Of a stretch of 64,000 nucleotides of DNA, positions 1 to 11,400 are shown piece by piece. The notes below the pieces were generated by a model, which worked only from the letters and a program-made list of their open reading frames with translations, was not told the DNA's origin and searched no databases. Made by a program: the position numbers and the translations under genes. The number at the start of each line of letters is the position of its first letter. Position 1 is the stretch's first letter. This DNA comes from Phoronis australis (lineage: Eukaryota > Phoronida > Phoronidae): assembly GCA_002633005.1 (NCBI GenBank), contig NMRA01000098.1, forward strand, positions 763,186 through 827,185, read 5' to 3'.

Positions 1-858
1 GGGACCGCTTGCGCACGGTGGTGCCGCAGTGCGTTATCAGGGATATTGTCGTGGATATTTGGTACATGTAATAAGGACATCTTATGTGAAAAATAAACAT
101 TTTTGTCCACCACAAAGTTTGGTAAGTTGATCGCTTAAGAATTAGTAGAAACACCGTTGTTTCATCAAGTTTCATCACGTGTTAAGCTGTGGCCCGAAAC
201 TTTCTCTGGCGAATCCGGGAATTTACAGAAGTGGCCGAAAGTGTTAGCCAATGAAACGCGTCAAAGATCGATTCTGCATATCCCATGTTCACGCGACTTG
301 CTTACAAGTCATCGGGAGGGCTGTTCTCGGTTAGTGTTGTTTTGAACTTGGATTTGGCAACAACCAAATAACGGTTGGATTAACAAGAGCTGCTTTGTAT
401 TTGCCAGGTATCTGTTGAGAAGTGTAAAAACTCAGCTCGCATTCGTTGGAAATTCCAGGTCGCATTTTGCGACTTGATACGAGCTGACAAAAATCTCAGC
501 TCGCATTTCCAAATTTCAGGTCGCAAATGCGACCTGCAGCTCCTTATGTCGAGCCCTGGAAGCTCAAGTCATGCTCATCACTAGTTCAGCAAATATCAGG
601 CGGCAACTTCATTGTTTTTTGGTACTAGTGGTATTACACATATATGCTCAATAGGGGGTCAGTATGCGCAACTGAAGGAGGGTAGATTTTTTTAGCATTG
701 CTGTTTTAAAGTGGTGATGTCGAGGAGCATGTTCAATAAGTTCTGGTAGAAAGATCATAAATACAAGACTTCTATGAGAGAATGCAAAAACATCATTGCT
801 CTTTGTCTCAATTAAGTTTTAGTGTATGTGTTGACGAGGTGACCGATTCTTTTTACAG
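1..858. other. No gene recognised; left edge
   Basis: I see no supportable coding exon here. The open frame at 157-345 has no family resemblance and no convincing splice sites. Around 440-535 there is a small cluster of near-palindromic AGGTCGCA/TGCGACCT motifs alternating with AGCTCGCA, and related pieces recur near 47660-47690 and 48115-48140, so this is probably a dispersed repeat. Confidence 0.4.
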
Positions 859-1081
859 GACAACCACACGAGGGCTCAGTGTATGCTGCTCAAAAGGACC
901 TACAGATGGCATTCCACAGACTAGAACACGTAAAGGGTAAACTGGCTGAGATGGACCGAGCGAAACCGCCAGAGTATCAGAACAGGCAACCACTGATGAG
1001 GCAGATGAGCTGGACCACGCAGTGAAGCTGACTGAAGCACTCAGAGATTTGAAGATTAAACTGGTGACACCTGCAAACTGA
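859..1081 (+). pseudogene. Possible last exon of an unknown coiled-coil gene, frame broken
   Basis: A good acceptor (pyrimidine run then ACAG at 855-858) opens into a frame starting at 861 with charged, heptad-like residues (AAQKDLQMAFHRLEHVKGKL). That frame stops at 1023-1025. A second frame, one indel away, carries on the same character (EADELDHAVKLTEALRDLKI) and stops at 1079-1081. The switch occurs near 957-965. Either the C-terminus really ends at 1025, or the exon has a frameshift (mutation or assembly error). The upstream exons lie outside the window and I do not recognise the family. Immediately downstream is a 63-bp tandem repeat. Confidence 0.3.
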
Positions 1082-1440
1082 GCTATCGTAGGGATTGGTG
1101 TATGATGTGAGATTGTTCCAAAGATTTGCGATATCCATGAACTGAGCAAGTACAAGGATTGCTGTACACTGTGAGATTGTTCTCAATATTTGCAGTATCC
1201 ACGAACTGAGCAAGTACAAGGATTGCTGTACACTGAGATTGTTCTCAATATTTGCAGTATCCACGAACTGAGCAAGTACAAGGATTGCTGTACACTGTGA
1301 GATTGTTCTCAATATTGGCAGTATCCACGAACTGAGCAAGTATAGGGATTGGTGTATGGAGTGAGAACTGCACTAAAGATTTATAATTTGGAGATTGGAC
1401 TGTGTTGGCAGCCACGATCTGAGCAAGTACAGATAGGTGT
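1081..1440. repeat. Tandem repeat, about 63-bp unit
   Basis: Five to six copies of a 62-65 bp unit containing CACGAACTGAGCAAGTACAA and GAGATTGTTCTCAATATTTG. Central copies are nearly identical and the outer ones diverge, as in a minisatellite that has grown from the middle. Confidence 0.85.
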
Positions 1441-1869
1441 AGGCAGAAGGATTCCTGTTAAGGCTTGTAGTGTGGTGTTAGACGTTACACATTTACACCC
1501 TGAATGAGTAGGCATTGGAGTCCACAGGTAGACTTGTTGTTTGAGGAATATATAACTTCATGTTGAGAACAATCTTGAAATTTTACCAAGACAGGCCTTA
1601 ACACTGATTGTTTCAAGATTTAGACATTTTAGCTGTCAGCTGCAAATTGCAAATCGTAACTGGGGTGCTCAACATTCTTTTTTTGAGGGTTTTCGCATTG
1701 TGTTAGCCATTGCAAACCAACGAAAGATACAATTTAGAATAATGTTAGAAATTACCTCAATGAGGAATGCAGATGCAGGAGTTGGTCAGAGTGGATAGTT
1801 GTGAGACTTGCAATAAGTGACTGAGTATTCTGACTCCAAGATTCCTGCGTTAAGTTCAGTTTCATCCAC
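1441..1869. other. Upstream region of the DUF6314-like gene
   Basis: No coding signal is seen. It probably holds the 5' untranslated region and promoter of the gene starting at 1870. I cannot identify a TATA box or a 5' splice junction. Confidence 0.3.
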
Positions 1870-2490
1870 ATGGCTGATAAGTTGCCCTTTGTTGGTGCAC
1901 TGCTGAGATACATGTGGAAGACACAAAACATGTCGCTTCATCTTCACAAATATATGCTTCCATTTTTTGTTGGCACCTGGAAGTTTGAGCGAAAAATTGA
2001 ATCACTGAAAGACGGCAGCATCATTGGTGAAGTCACCAATGCTGATGCGTCTTTTTGCGAGTTTCCATCAAAATGTGGTGGAAGCAACCGTGATGAACAG
2101 ACACTGCTCTATAGAGAAAAGGGTCAACTAAAGTCGGACAATTTTTGTTCTGATTTCACTCGACAGTATTTTTACGAGTTTGAAAAGACTGGACATATCA
2201 AAGTGTTTCATTGCTCTCCTGTTAAGGCGAGGGATAGGAAGGTCGTGGATCCATCGTGTTTTGACTTCACAAGCGATTCATTTGAAAAAGGTGCCCCATT
2301 TCATGAATTGAAATTTGAAAACGATGTCAAGACTGGACTTTTCAAGTCAAAGTTGTGTTCACACATCTGTGGGCAAGACATTTATGAGGGACATTTTGAG
2401 GTGAGAAATGAGCCAGAACAATTTGAATCCTTTTGGAATGTGAATGGTCCTCAGAAATGTTATTGTATAAAAACCTGGTACAGAAGATAG
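1870..2490 (+). CDS. DUF6314-like protein, 206 aa, single exon
   Basis: This intact intronless ORF starts at an ATG in good context (CACATGG) and ends at TAG 2488-2490. The layout matches what I know of the DUF6314 family, small proteins of unknown function best known from bacteria and algae. A GTWKFERKI block (residues 35-43) opens the domain, followed by LLYREKGQL (79-87), FTRQYFYEF (96-104), FHELKF (144-149), HICGQDIYEGHFEV (165-178) and a terminal WNVNGPQK...YRR block (189-206). The W-x-V-x-GP signature and H-x-C-x-x-D-x-Y motif are the strongest hits. The family fold resembles small lipocalin-like barrels by length and W/G spacing, but that is inference. The first 30 residues (LLRYMWKTQNMSLHLHKYML) may be a membrane-associated or targeting helix. 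A conserved upstream exon cannot be excluded. A poly(A) signal is at 3901-3906, giving a long 3' UTR. Lack of introns stands out beside intron-rich neighbours. Confidence 0.7.
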   Translation: MADKLPFVGALLRYMWKTQNMSLHLHKYMLPFFVGTWKFERKIESLKDGSIIGEVTNADASFCEFPSKCGGSNRDEQTLLYREKGQLKSDNFCSDFTRQYFYEFEKTGHIKVFHCSPVKARDRKVVDPSCFDFTSDSFEKGAPFHELKFENDVKTGLFKSKLCSHICGQDIYEGHFEVRNEPEQFESFWNVNGPQKCYCIKTWYRR

Positions 2491-3285
2491 CGAAATGCGG
2501 GATAGCCATGAACGGGTTTTCTCACCAGGTATTCCTGAAAATCTTTTACGAACTGTATTTTCTTTTTCACAAACTACTTCTCTTCGTGTAAAACTTTCTT
2601 TTCTCAACAACCACAGACCGATAATGTAGAAGGATGTAGTGTATTTGAAACAAGAACAAACTGTGTTCATGATAAAAGAATGTTACTGGTGAGAACAGGC
2701 GAGTGGAAATCTGAAATTGCAGTTGATAGGAAAAACACTGCAGCCATTAGAATAACCTATTTCGTGACAACAGACCATCCAAGACTTTTCTATAAATAGG
2801 GTTCACGTAAAACAAAGATGTATGTATAAGCAAATCATTTTGTATACAGTACAGTTGCTTGTGGACTTGCGTAAAAGAACACTGATATCATTGAAAACCA
2901 GGCAAGATGTAATGCAGTTTGACCACATAAAGTCTGTGATTTATTGTTAGTGTAATCCAAGGGCAAATTCCCTGGGTTTGTCAATGTTAACTTACGGACT
3001 TTAAACAAAAAGCTTTGGAACTATTTGTTTTCTCTTCGTTTGGAACGTGTAAACGCTTTTAAAACATTGGTTTTGGTTTGTAAGTATAATTTTGAGATTG
3101 TTTAAGTTCTAACCCTGCTCGTTTGCCATCTCTTTTTTAGCCAGGGCAATTACATTTATGCAATTTGCCGTTGTGACTAACATGGTAGGTATTTGAGATT
3201 TTAAGTAGGTCAGTTAATTTGACCTCATGTGATTGTATATGGATTGTGTGTTTAAGGTCACTGTCTGTAATGTTACTTGTGAGTG
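2491..3285 (+). other. Probable 3' UTR of the DUF6314-like gene
   Basis: No coding signal. If the AATAAA at 3901-3906 is the gene's poly(A) signal, this stretch and the tandem repeat that follows are 3' UTR. Confidence 0.4.
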
Positions 3286-3622
3286 AAGGTTTGGGAGGTC
3301 ACAGGCTCTGCTAGCAGAACACTAGTCTACCTGGACAGGTAAAGTACTCTGTTTGCAGAAAACTACCTGGACAGATCACATGCTGTGCTTGCAGAACACT
3401 AGTCTGTCTGGGCAGATCACGTGCTCTGTTTGCAGAACACTAGACTACCTGGACAGGTCACATGTTCTGCTTGCAGAAAACTAGTTTGTCTCGACAGATC
3501 ACGTGCTCTGTTTGCAGAATGTTAGACTATCTGGACAGATCACATGCTCTGCTTTGCAGAACAATTGTCTGTCTAGACAGATCATGTGCTCTGTTTGCAG
3601 AACACTAGACTACCAGGACACA
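3286..3622. repeat. Tandem repeat, about 42-44 bp unit
   Basis: About eight copies of a unit built on CTCTGTTTGCAGAACACTAG followed by a CTACCTGGACAG half. Alternate copies differ systematically (TGTCTGGACAGATCACGTG against CTACCTGGACAGGTCACATG), so the real unit may be a dimer of about 85 bp. Confidence 0.85.
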
Positions 3623-3900
3623 TCCTAGGTTTCTATTGCTTTACATTTTGTTCGCCATTCTCACAATGGACAGGTTTTGAGTTGAAATGGCTGTATTGGG
3701 TTATTGTTAACACCTGCAGTTCATATAGGCAGTGTAAGCGATGGTTTTCATATTGAAAAGGCTTTGAGTTTTAAGTTGGATCAGTAGCATCTGGTGTGCA
3801 ATGTCCAAAAAATCTTGAAATTTCTGGACTGTGTAATCAATGATTGATTCTTTATATGAAATGTTTCAGATGCCATTTTACAAATTACAAGTCTCATAAT

Positions 3901-3971
3901 AATAAATAATGTTTAAAGTATACAGCAGACGTCATTCATTTATTACCCACAAATGAAACGGTCTATTTATT
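3901..3971. terminator. Facing poly(A) signals of convergent genes
   Basis: AATAAA on the plus strand at 3901-3906 fits the end of the DUF6314-like gene. TTTATT at 3939-3944 and 3966-3971 reads AATAAA on the minus strand and fits the end of UVRAG. If both are used, the transcripts meet or overlap by a few tens of bases. Confidence 0.45.
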
Positions 3972-5495
3972 TTCATGGCAAGCACTTGGTAACTAGGAAT
4001 GCATGTCCATTCTCAACAAGATTATAACAAAGCAGCCAATGCAAGTTCTCCATTGAAATGTATGCCATCCAAAGCTACAGTGGTAAAAAGTGTCCTCAAC
4101 TTCCATCCATTGAGTTTACAATGTGAAATTTTCAATTAGAGATAATGAACCTCGTCAGCAGAAAACAATTTTTTTAATCAAGGGAGCATTATCGTGACTC
4201 CGCATCATTTACCTATGACCAAATAATCATATTCACAATTGTAACAGAACTTTAGGTATAACATTGTGCCATTATGTGAAGTTATGAAATTTGTATCCCG
4301 ATAGCGACAGGTATAACACGACTCACATTTTGTACCAGAATTTTCCGTATATAAGCCCATGGTGTGTATTCGGAAAATGAAAAATCTCGGGCGTCTTAGT
4401 AACACCAATTAAATGGCCATGCATGTATTCGGAAAGGGGGCGCTTGTAAATGGACAGTCAAAGTTTTGGCTAAGCAACTGCCAGCATGAAGTGAAACCGC
4501 ACTTCTGGGTGGATTGGTAGTCCTTAGCAATATCTGCCCAATGGGGCAAGAAAATTTATGTGCATGACACTTCAAGACCTCCTTGTGGCAAAGATGATTG
4601 CACCCAAGCTTGGTCAGCAGAAAATTTGTAAGAAGAGCTGGATGAAGACATTGACATGGATTGAGTACAAGTAGACCTAGTTTAAGAGGTTTCTTGACAG
4701 TCTGTTTTACTTAAACCTATGTTTTTGAATATTTTGTTAACAAATGCATAGTTCGCCAACACATACATGACAAATGTCCAATAAAACTGAATTTGTGACT
4801 AAAAGTTGATGCCGAGTGGTTTTTTAGGAATAAACGCCTAACTATCTTGACACCAGAAGTCCTAACAATGAATAAACGCCTATGGACGTTTTATTGGGTG
4901 GGCTTATCTACACAAGATCCTGGTACCAACAAAACAATGCATTCCCATTACACGAAACTCCAGGTAACGTAGCAAAGACATGGAAACAGGTAGTAATGGA
5001 AGCAGAGCAGGATAAATCATTTGACAACACAGAAGACCATGAATATACGACGTTTTGGAATGCGACATTTATGTGGACAGTCTATTTATAAATAATTTTG
5101 ACTTTCAAGGCAGATTTCTGGTACAAACACAGTCAATTAACTAACAATTAAACAAAAAGTAGTCAACAAGTTTCATTCCTTCTTATTCCACTTGATATCA
5201 AATCATGATTGCATAATTATTTACTTTCGCAAAAATTTCCCCAATTTGTGTTACCATTGCGCTATGCAATGCAAAGCACAGTAATGATAAATGAGAAATT
5301 TGACAACAAATTGCACTTATCCTCCAAACACTGTACTGTTGACAACAGTTTACTAAAGATAGGTGTATTCATTTTTGAAACGCCACGCCATCATAGTTGC
5401 TGCATGTGAATAAGATGCGACAACTGCACATTTCCTATTTAAGACTTGAAGTTCAAGTACACGCAAGGTTAAACAATGTATAAATGCACAGTCCA
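3972..5495 (-). other. Probable UVRAG 3' UTR and flank
   Basis: No coding exon is supported. The region contains short repeat scraps related to the AATAAGCGCCC element family (near 4370-4445 and 4820-4885). The frame at 4882-5091 has no recognisable homology and no splice context. Confidence 0.35.
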
Positions 5496-8400
5496 TCATG
5501 AGTTCTCAGAAGCAAATGACTCAGCACGCTTTCGAACTGTTTTAAAACTAGACACACTGGTATTGAAAGATTCAGCACGCACGAAGACGTCATTGCTCTT
5601 AGCAGGCATGAGCAATTCAGAATCAGGTTTTAATTGGTGTTGTGATCCAGCACTTCTACTAGCATTTTCATTCATTGCTTTTGTCTTGAACGTTTTTGAA
5701 TCTGAAACTATAATATCTCTTGATGGATCCCTATAGAATATATCAGCAGTCTGCTTATGTTCGTTGTCGGATAAATTATCATTGGGCCCCAGTCTTGGAT
5801 TATGTTGCCACGTCTTAAACTTAGCGCTGTATTTAGAGGCCACGTTTTCATCACTAGACGACCCTTCCCCACTATCACAAATGTCGGCACCTGCTCGAAA
5901 CCCAGGAAAAGTTTGTGTCACATTTTCAGGCTTTATGAACTGGGCTTCAAAAACCTCAGTGCTAGGTGGCTCATGTGACTTGTCTTGGCTATAGGCTGAG
6001 TCAACCTGATCGTTCAGTACACTTATGTCAAACTTTGACTTCAAACGTCTGTCCTCATTACTACCACTGCTATTTCCACTCAGAGCACGCGGTGACCTCT
6101 GCACATCAACGGCCTGTGGGGTCATTAATGACTTATGATCAGTTTGACCATTGCTAGTCGACTGGCTGTTCTTGATTGTTGTGATTGGTCCGTTTACACT
6201 GATCATGTCATTTGTCTGTTGGTTGGATACGGGAGATGGGCTACCACTAGTGTGCGATGCGTTACTTCCACTGGTGATCACAGACAGTAACTTCTTAGTC
6301 CTACCATCAGGCTGCTCCTCACTAGACAAAGAGAAATAATATTGATAAAAGTGGTAAACTTGCAGCTCTCATGTCAGCCAATAAGAACTACCAAACATTA
6401 AACAATGTCGTGGTAATCAATAAGAAAGGGAAGCATTAAATTAATGAAGCTTCTTATCAAAAGCAGAGTTTTTTGATGCCCAATATTACAAGATGTCATG
6501 TTTTTTTCAAATACAGAATGTGGATACATGTTGAGACCAGATATCAGTAAGATAATAGATGCTAGCATTGGTAAATCTACATTGGCCTAAGGACTCTCGA
6601 GTATTTATCTACAGGGCTTTATCTGAATTGTCTGGTCAATACCAACTATAGAAAAAGGGAGGTGTGAATTTACTAATAAGAGGAACTTAGGCTTTGCTGT
6701 GACAGTACTTTTCTGGCCACCAACAATTCTTACCATAACAATCGAAAGTTTTAAAAATAAGAAAATTTATTGTACGTACAACTTAACGCCTAATCTCATT
6801 TCAAGTAGAGCTTTTAGATTCGGCAGAGTTAGCCTCAAGTCATTAGTACCCATTCCGCAGTAATATCGGACCTGAAAATGAACAAAACATGGCTGAAAAG
6901 TTACAGACAACTACAAACTATGTAACTGTTAACAGATTAATAGAAAAAAACATCAAACAAATGTTCACCAATCCCGAGGGGTGATATCAGATCGTACTGA
7001 GGGTGAGCATTGAGCAATAGTCCCAGAGGCCTAAGACCGAGGCAATATCGCTCTCCCAAAGTCCATAAGGCCTGCTACGCCTGAGGGATCAGTCTGTATT
7101 GTTTTATTACACGATAAATGATGCTCTTTTCCTCTGATTTTTGTCTCTTATTAGCTTAGCTTATTTCAACCTATTGACATAGTTTGCTTCCTTTGGAGTC
7201 CACTTGTGGTTTTTACTGCATCTTATTGATCAGGTCACCAATAGCAACATCTGTTGTGCAGGCAGCATGAATGAAAAGTGGAAGTTGGTCATTCCTTTAT
7301 TATGCTTTTAGATCAAAAGTTGTTGCATCGCATTTCAACCAGTCAGAAGACAGAAACATTAGTGGTCATGTGACAATATCACATAGCTGTTACTCCTAGC
7401 ATAGCAGGCAGTTACAGGTCATAAGAAATCAAACAGTGGCCTGCACATTTGAACAAAATCCACAGCATTTGTCACCACATAGGCTGGGATTTGAAAATTA
7501 ACTCGGTCACAGCACTGATTCAGACTTAGAGTTGCAGATTTTTTGCTGTTTCATCGATATCTCAGATCATAACCATTGATGATAATGTTTTTCCCACCAG
7601 AAAATACAGATTTACAAATTGTGAAGAGAATATTAATATTAAATCATACAAGAGCAGCGTGGAGCGTTGAAATGCGCCCACTACTGCAAGACAAATGGTG
7701 TGCTTCTAGTGGTGTTTTTAGAATGATAGAAATGGCAATTAGATAGCCCAGAATATGTCCCACCAGTCCAAAATTGTGAAACCCTTGTCGTCTCTCAATA
7801 CAACACTGTTTGACAAATTTCATGAAAATCCTACAGCAACAAACAACAATGGACTAATAATAATTGACATGGCAACTAGGAGGCGCAAAATACATTGAAT
7901 CCATCCCAAATTGGAAAGATGCTGTCATCTTCATAATAGAAACTTGTTTCCAAATTTCATAATTTCATGAAAAAAAAATCAAAGCACTCAGAAGAGATTG
8001 AGGCAAAGGTAAAAAATAAGATTGCTACTGGGTGGCATAGCGGTAGTCAGAGCCATCCAAAGTCTTGGACAGCCACAGTCACATCTATAGGAAAACACCT
8101 GCAAAAGAAATCAGGTGCTGCAGCCATGGTCACAAAAACTACAAATTCACCACAAGGGGACACCACAGGTATCAGATCTGTCCAAAAATCAATGTCAGCC
8201 ATGGTCTTCTCACCAGGAACACAGCGGCTATGATTCATGAACCTTTGAGCAGGTTGGCAGATAAAGAAGCAAACACTAAAAAAACAAACTCAAAATCATA
8301 AAAATAACCACTAAATGGTGCACAATATAATGCATCAGTCCAAAAATGGAAAGGCTTAGTTGTCGCCACAACAAAAAACATTTTGCTAAATTTCAAAAAA

Positions 8401-11400
8401 ATCCATCAAAGAACTACAAACAGAGGCAAAACGTAAAAAATGCCACTAGGGGGCATACCTGTGACCGAATTGGATTTAAACTCGTCGTCATTCGTTATCA
8501 TCTCCATCGGAATATATCTGCCACATTTCAAAAAGATACTTCAATGAGTTAAGGAGATACAGCCGTCGATGCAAAAAAAAAAAAAAATTGCCACGAATGG
8601 TCACCACATCAGTCGAACCCATCCGAAAATCAGTGTCAGCTGCAGCCTTCTCATCAAGAAAACATCAGCCAATTTTCATAATGATCCTTTGAATGTTTGG
8701 GGGGACAGGAAGGCAGTTGTCAAAGATGTACTCAAAAATTTTTAAAATTCCCACCAGGTAGCGGAGAATAAATCAAATCCGTCTGAAAACACAACTGCAT
8801 TGTCATCTCTACTTAATAGAAACCTATTTGCTAAATTTCATGAAAATCTATAAATGAAATCGGAAAATACAGTGGCAAACATAAAAAAAAACTTAAACTG
8901 CCACTAGGGTGCACACCCACAGCCGGATTAAACTGAAACTCGTTATTTGTTATCATCTCCACAAGAACATTATCAGCAAAATTTCACAAGGACCCTCCAA
9001 AGAGTTTAGGAAATAATGCCGGTGACGCAAAAAAAAATGCCACTAGGGGTTGCCGCAGTAATTGAACCCATCCAAAAGTCAGTATCAGTTGTGGTCTTCT
9101 CATCAGGAAAACATCTGCCAATTTTCATAGTGATCCTTTAAACACTTGGGCGAATAGGAAGGCGGACGTCAGGAATGTATCAATTTTTTCTGAAATTCCC
9201 ACCAAGTAGCGGAGAATATGTCAAATCCAATTAAATTGAAAACGGGAATCAGAACACAATCATCTCTTTAATAGAAACCTAAATGTTAAATTTCATAAAA
9301 ATCCATCAATGTGAAGAACTCGGAAGATGAAGAAGCAAAAACTACAACTGCCACTAGGGGCATACCTGCAACCACATTGACTTAAAGCTCATCTCTATAG
9401 GAACACACCTGCCAAATTTCACAAAGATTGTCCAAAGAGTTAAGGAGAAACAGCCGTGGGCGCAACAAAAATAAAAATTGCCATTAGGGATCACCACAAC
9501 GGTCGAACCCATCCGAAAATCAGCCAGCCACGGTTTTTTCACCAGGAACACATCTGACAATTTTCATAATGATCTTTTGAGCAGTTTGGTTGATAGGAAG
9601 GCAGACGTCAAAAACATACTACTTAAAGTTTTTAAAATCGCCACCAGGTAGAACAAAATACGTCAAATCCTTCCGAAAACGGAAAGGCATCGCCAGCTCT
9701 TAAATAGAAACATATCTGCTAAATTTCTTGCAAATCCATCAAGGAACTCCAAAAATACAGAGGTAAACACAAAAACTAAAATTACCACTAGGGGGCAGAG
9801 CGGTAGTCAAATAGGTCCGAAACCCATGGTTGTCTGTCATCTGCTTGATCATAGAAACACATCTGTCAAATCTCATTACAATCTGGCAAGGAGTTCAGGA
9901 GAAGACCGGACGCCCAGACAGAGATAACAGCAATATGCACCCACATATAAATATGTGAGTGCATAAAAATTATCACGAGCTTTCTGAAGAGAAACGTCGA
10001 AACACTTGAAGCGAAATAGAAGGCAACTTCGTTACATTGATTAAGAAACGCAAAGTGCAATGTAACCAGACGTCATGAATATTTGACATACCTGGGCTAT
10101 ATTTTTGTTGAGCAGATAGACGGCATAGTTGAAATGAAACTTGTCTTTTCCTTTACCATACAGTGGGAAGCTTGAAAAAAACAAATAAGGTTTGAAAACC
10201 ATAGTATAGTCAAGTAACTACACCAAGGTCAAGACTTATCAATCAACACAATGTTTGACAAAAACTACAGTGCAGTAGAATAGACTAAAACTGAGGTGAC
10301 CTTTTCATTGTTTTCATCACGCAGAATGCAGAATGAGCTTAACCAAAAAACACTACTTCGTGAAACAGTGTTTATTTGTGTCATTTTAACAACTACAGTT
10401 TTCACCAGCCATTTAGTCGTGTAGCATCAGAAATTCAAAAAAAAAATAATAACTCTGTATCACATTCTGGTTACTTTAAATGGTGTCATAAGAGATCATG
10501 AGTTGACCACTAATAGTCATAATAAATTATGTAGTCATAATAAAGTATGTAGTCATAATAAAGTATGTAGTCATAATAAAGTATGTAGTCATAATAAATT
10601 ATGTAGTCAATGCTTTTCTCATGTAAACAGTTATTACTGATTACTTTTAGTAGAGTCAGTGGTAAACTTTTAAACATAACAACAAAAATAATAACAATAC
10701 TACTATATAATTACTACTATGAATACTAAACAACACAATAATAATACTAGAATTAATAATAGTTAATAATAATAATAATAATACCGATGTGAGCAGGTGT
10801 TGCCTGAAGCCGTTTGGAGAGAATTCTCGTTGAAAAAAGATGAGTCAGAAATAAGCTTAATTGTTCACTAAATTTTGGCAATTTAATTCAAAACTTCAAT
10901 GTGGTTTAGTCTCATGCTTTAAAAATGCTGTAAGAACTGTATTTGCATGTGTTATCATTAATAGTAGGCTTTAAATTAGCTGAGCTGTGATGTAAGTAAA
11001 ACATACTCTCTGTCTTTGTCTGACAATTTGTCTGTAATGTGGTCGTGCACTTTAGACTTGGCACTTTTGTGTTGGATGATGTATCGTAACGGCACGTCCA
11101 GGAACTGAGCTATCATGGACACCATGTGGGCTGTGTAACCGAGGGCAACAGCTACCATTGTCTCGTCCTGACCTTGATGTGCAAAATAGATGGTTACACA
11201 GACAATTAGTATTTTAGAAGTATATTTCATTATTAAGCAAATTTGTCGAGTTTAAGATACCGTATTCGCCCTAATAAGTGCCAATGACCCAGTAGGAGCC
11301 CCCCACGCATTTTCAGACTTTGCTAAAATAAGCGCCCAGCCCATGAACATGTATATATGCGAAAAATGCCTTACCTACAGTTCTAAAATTCTACAGCAAC

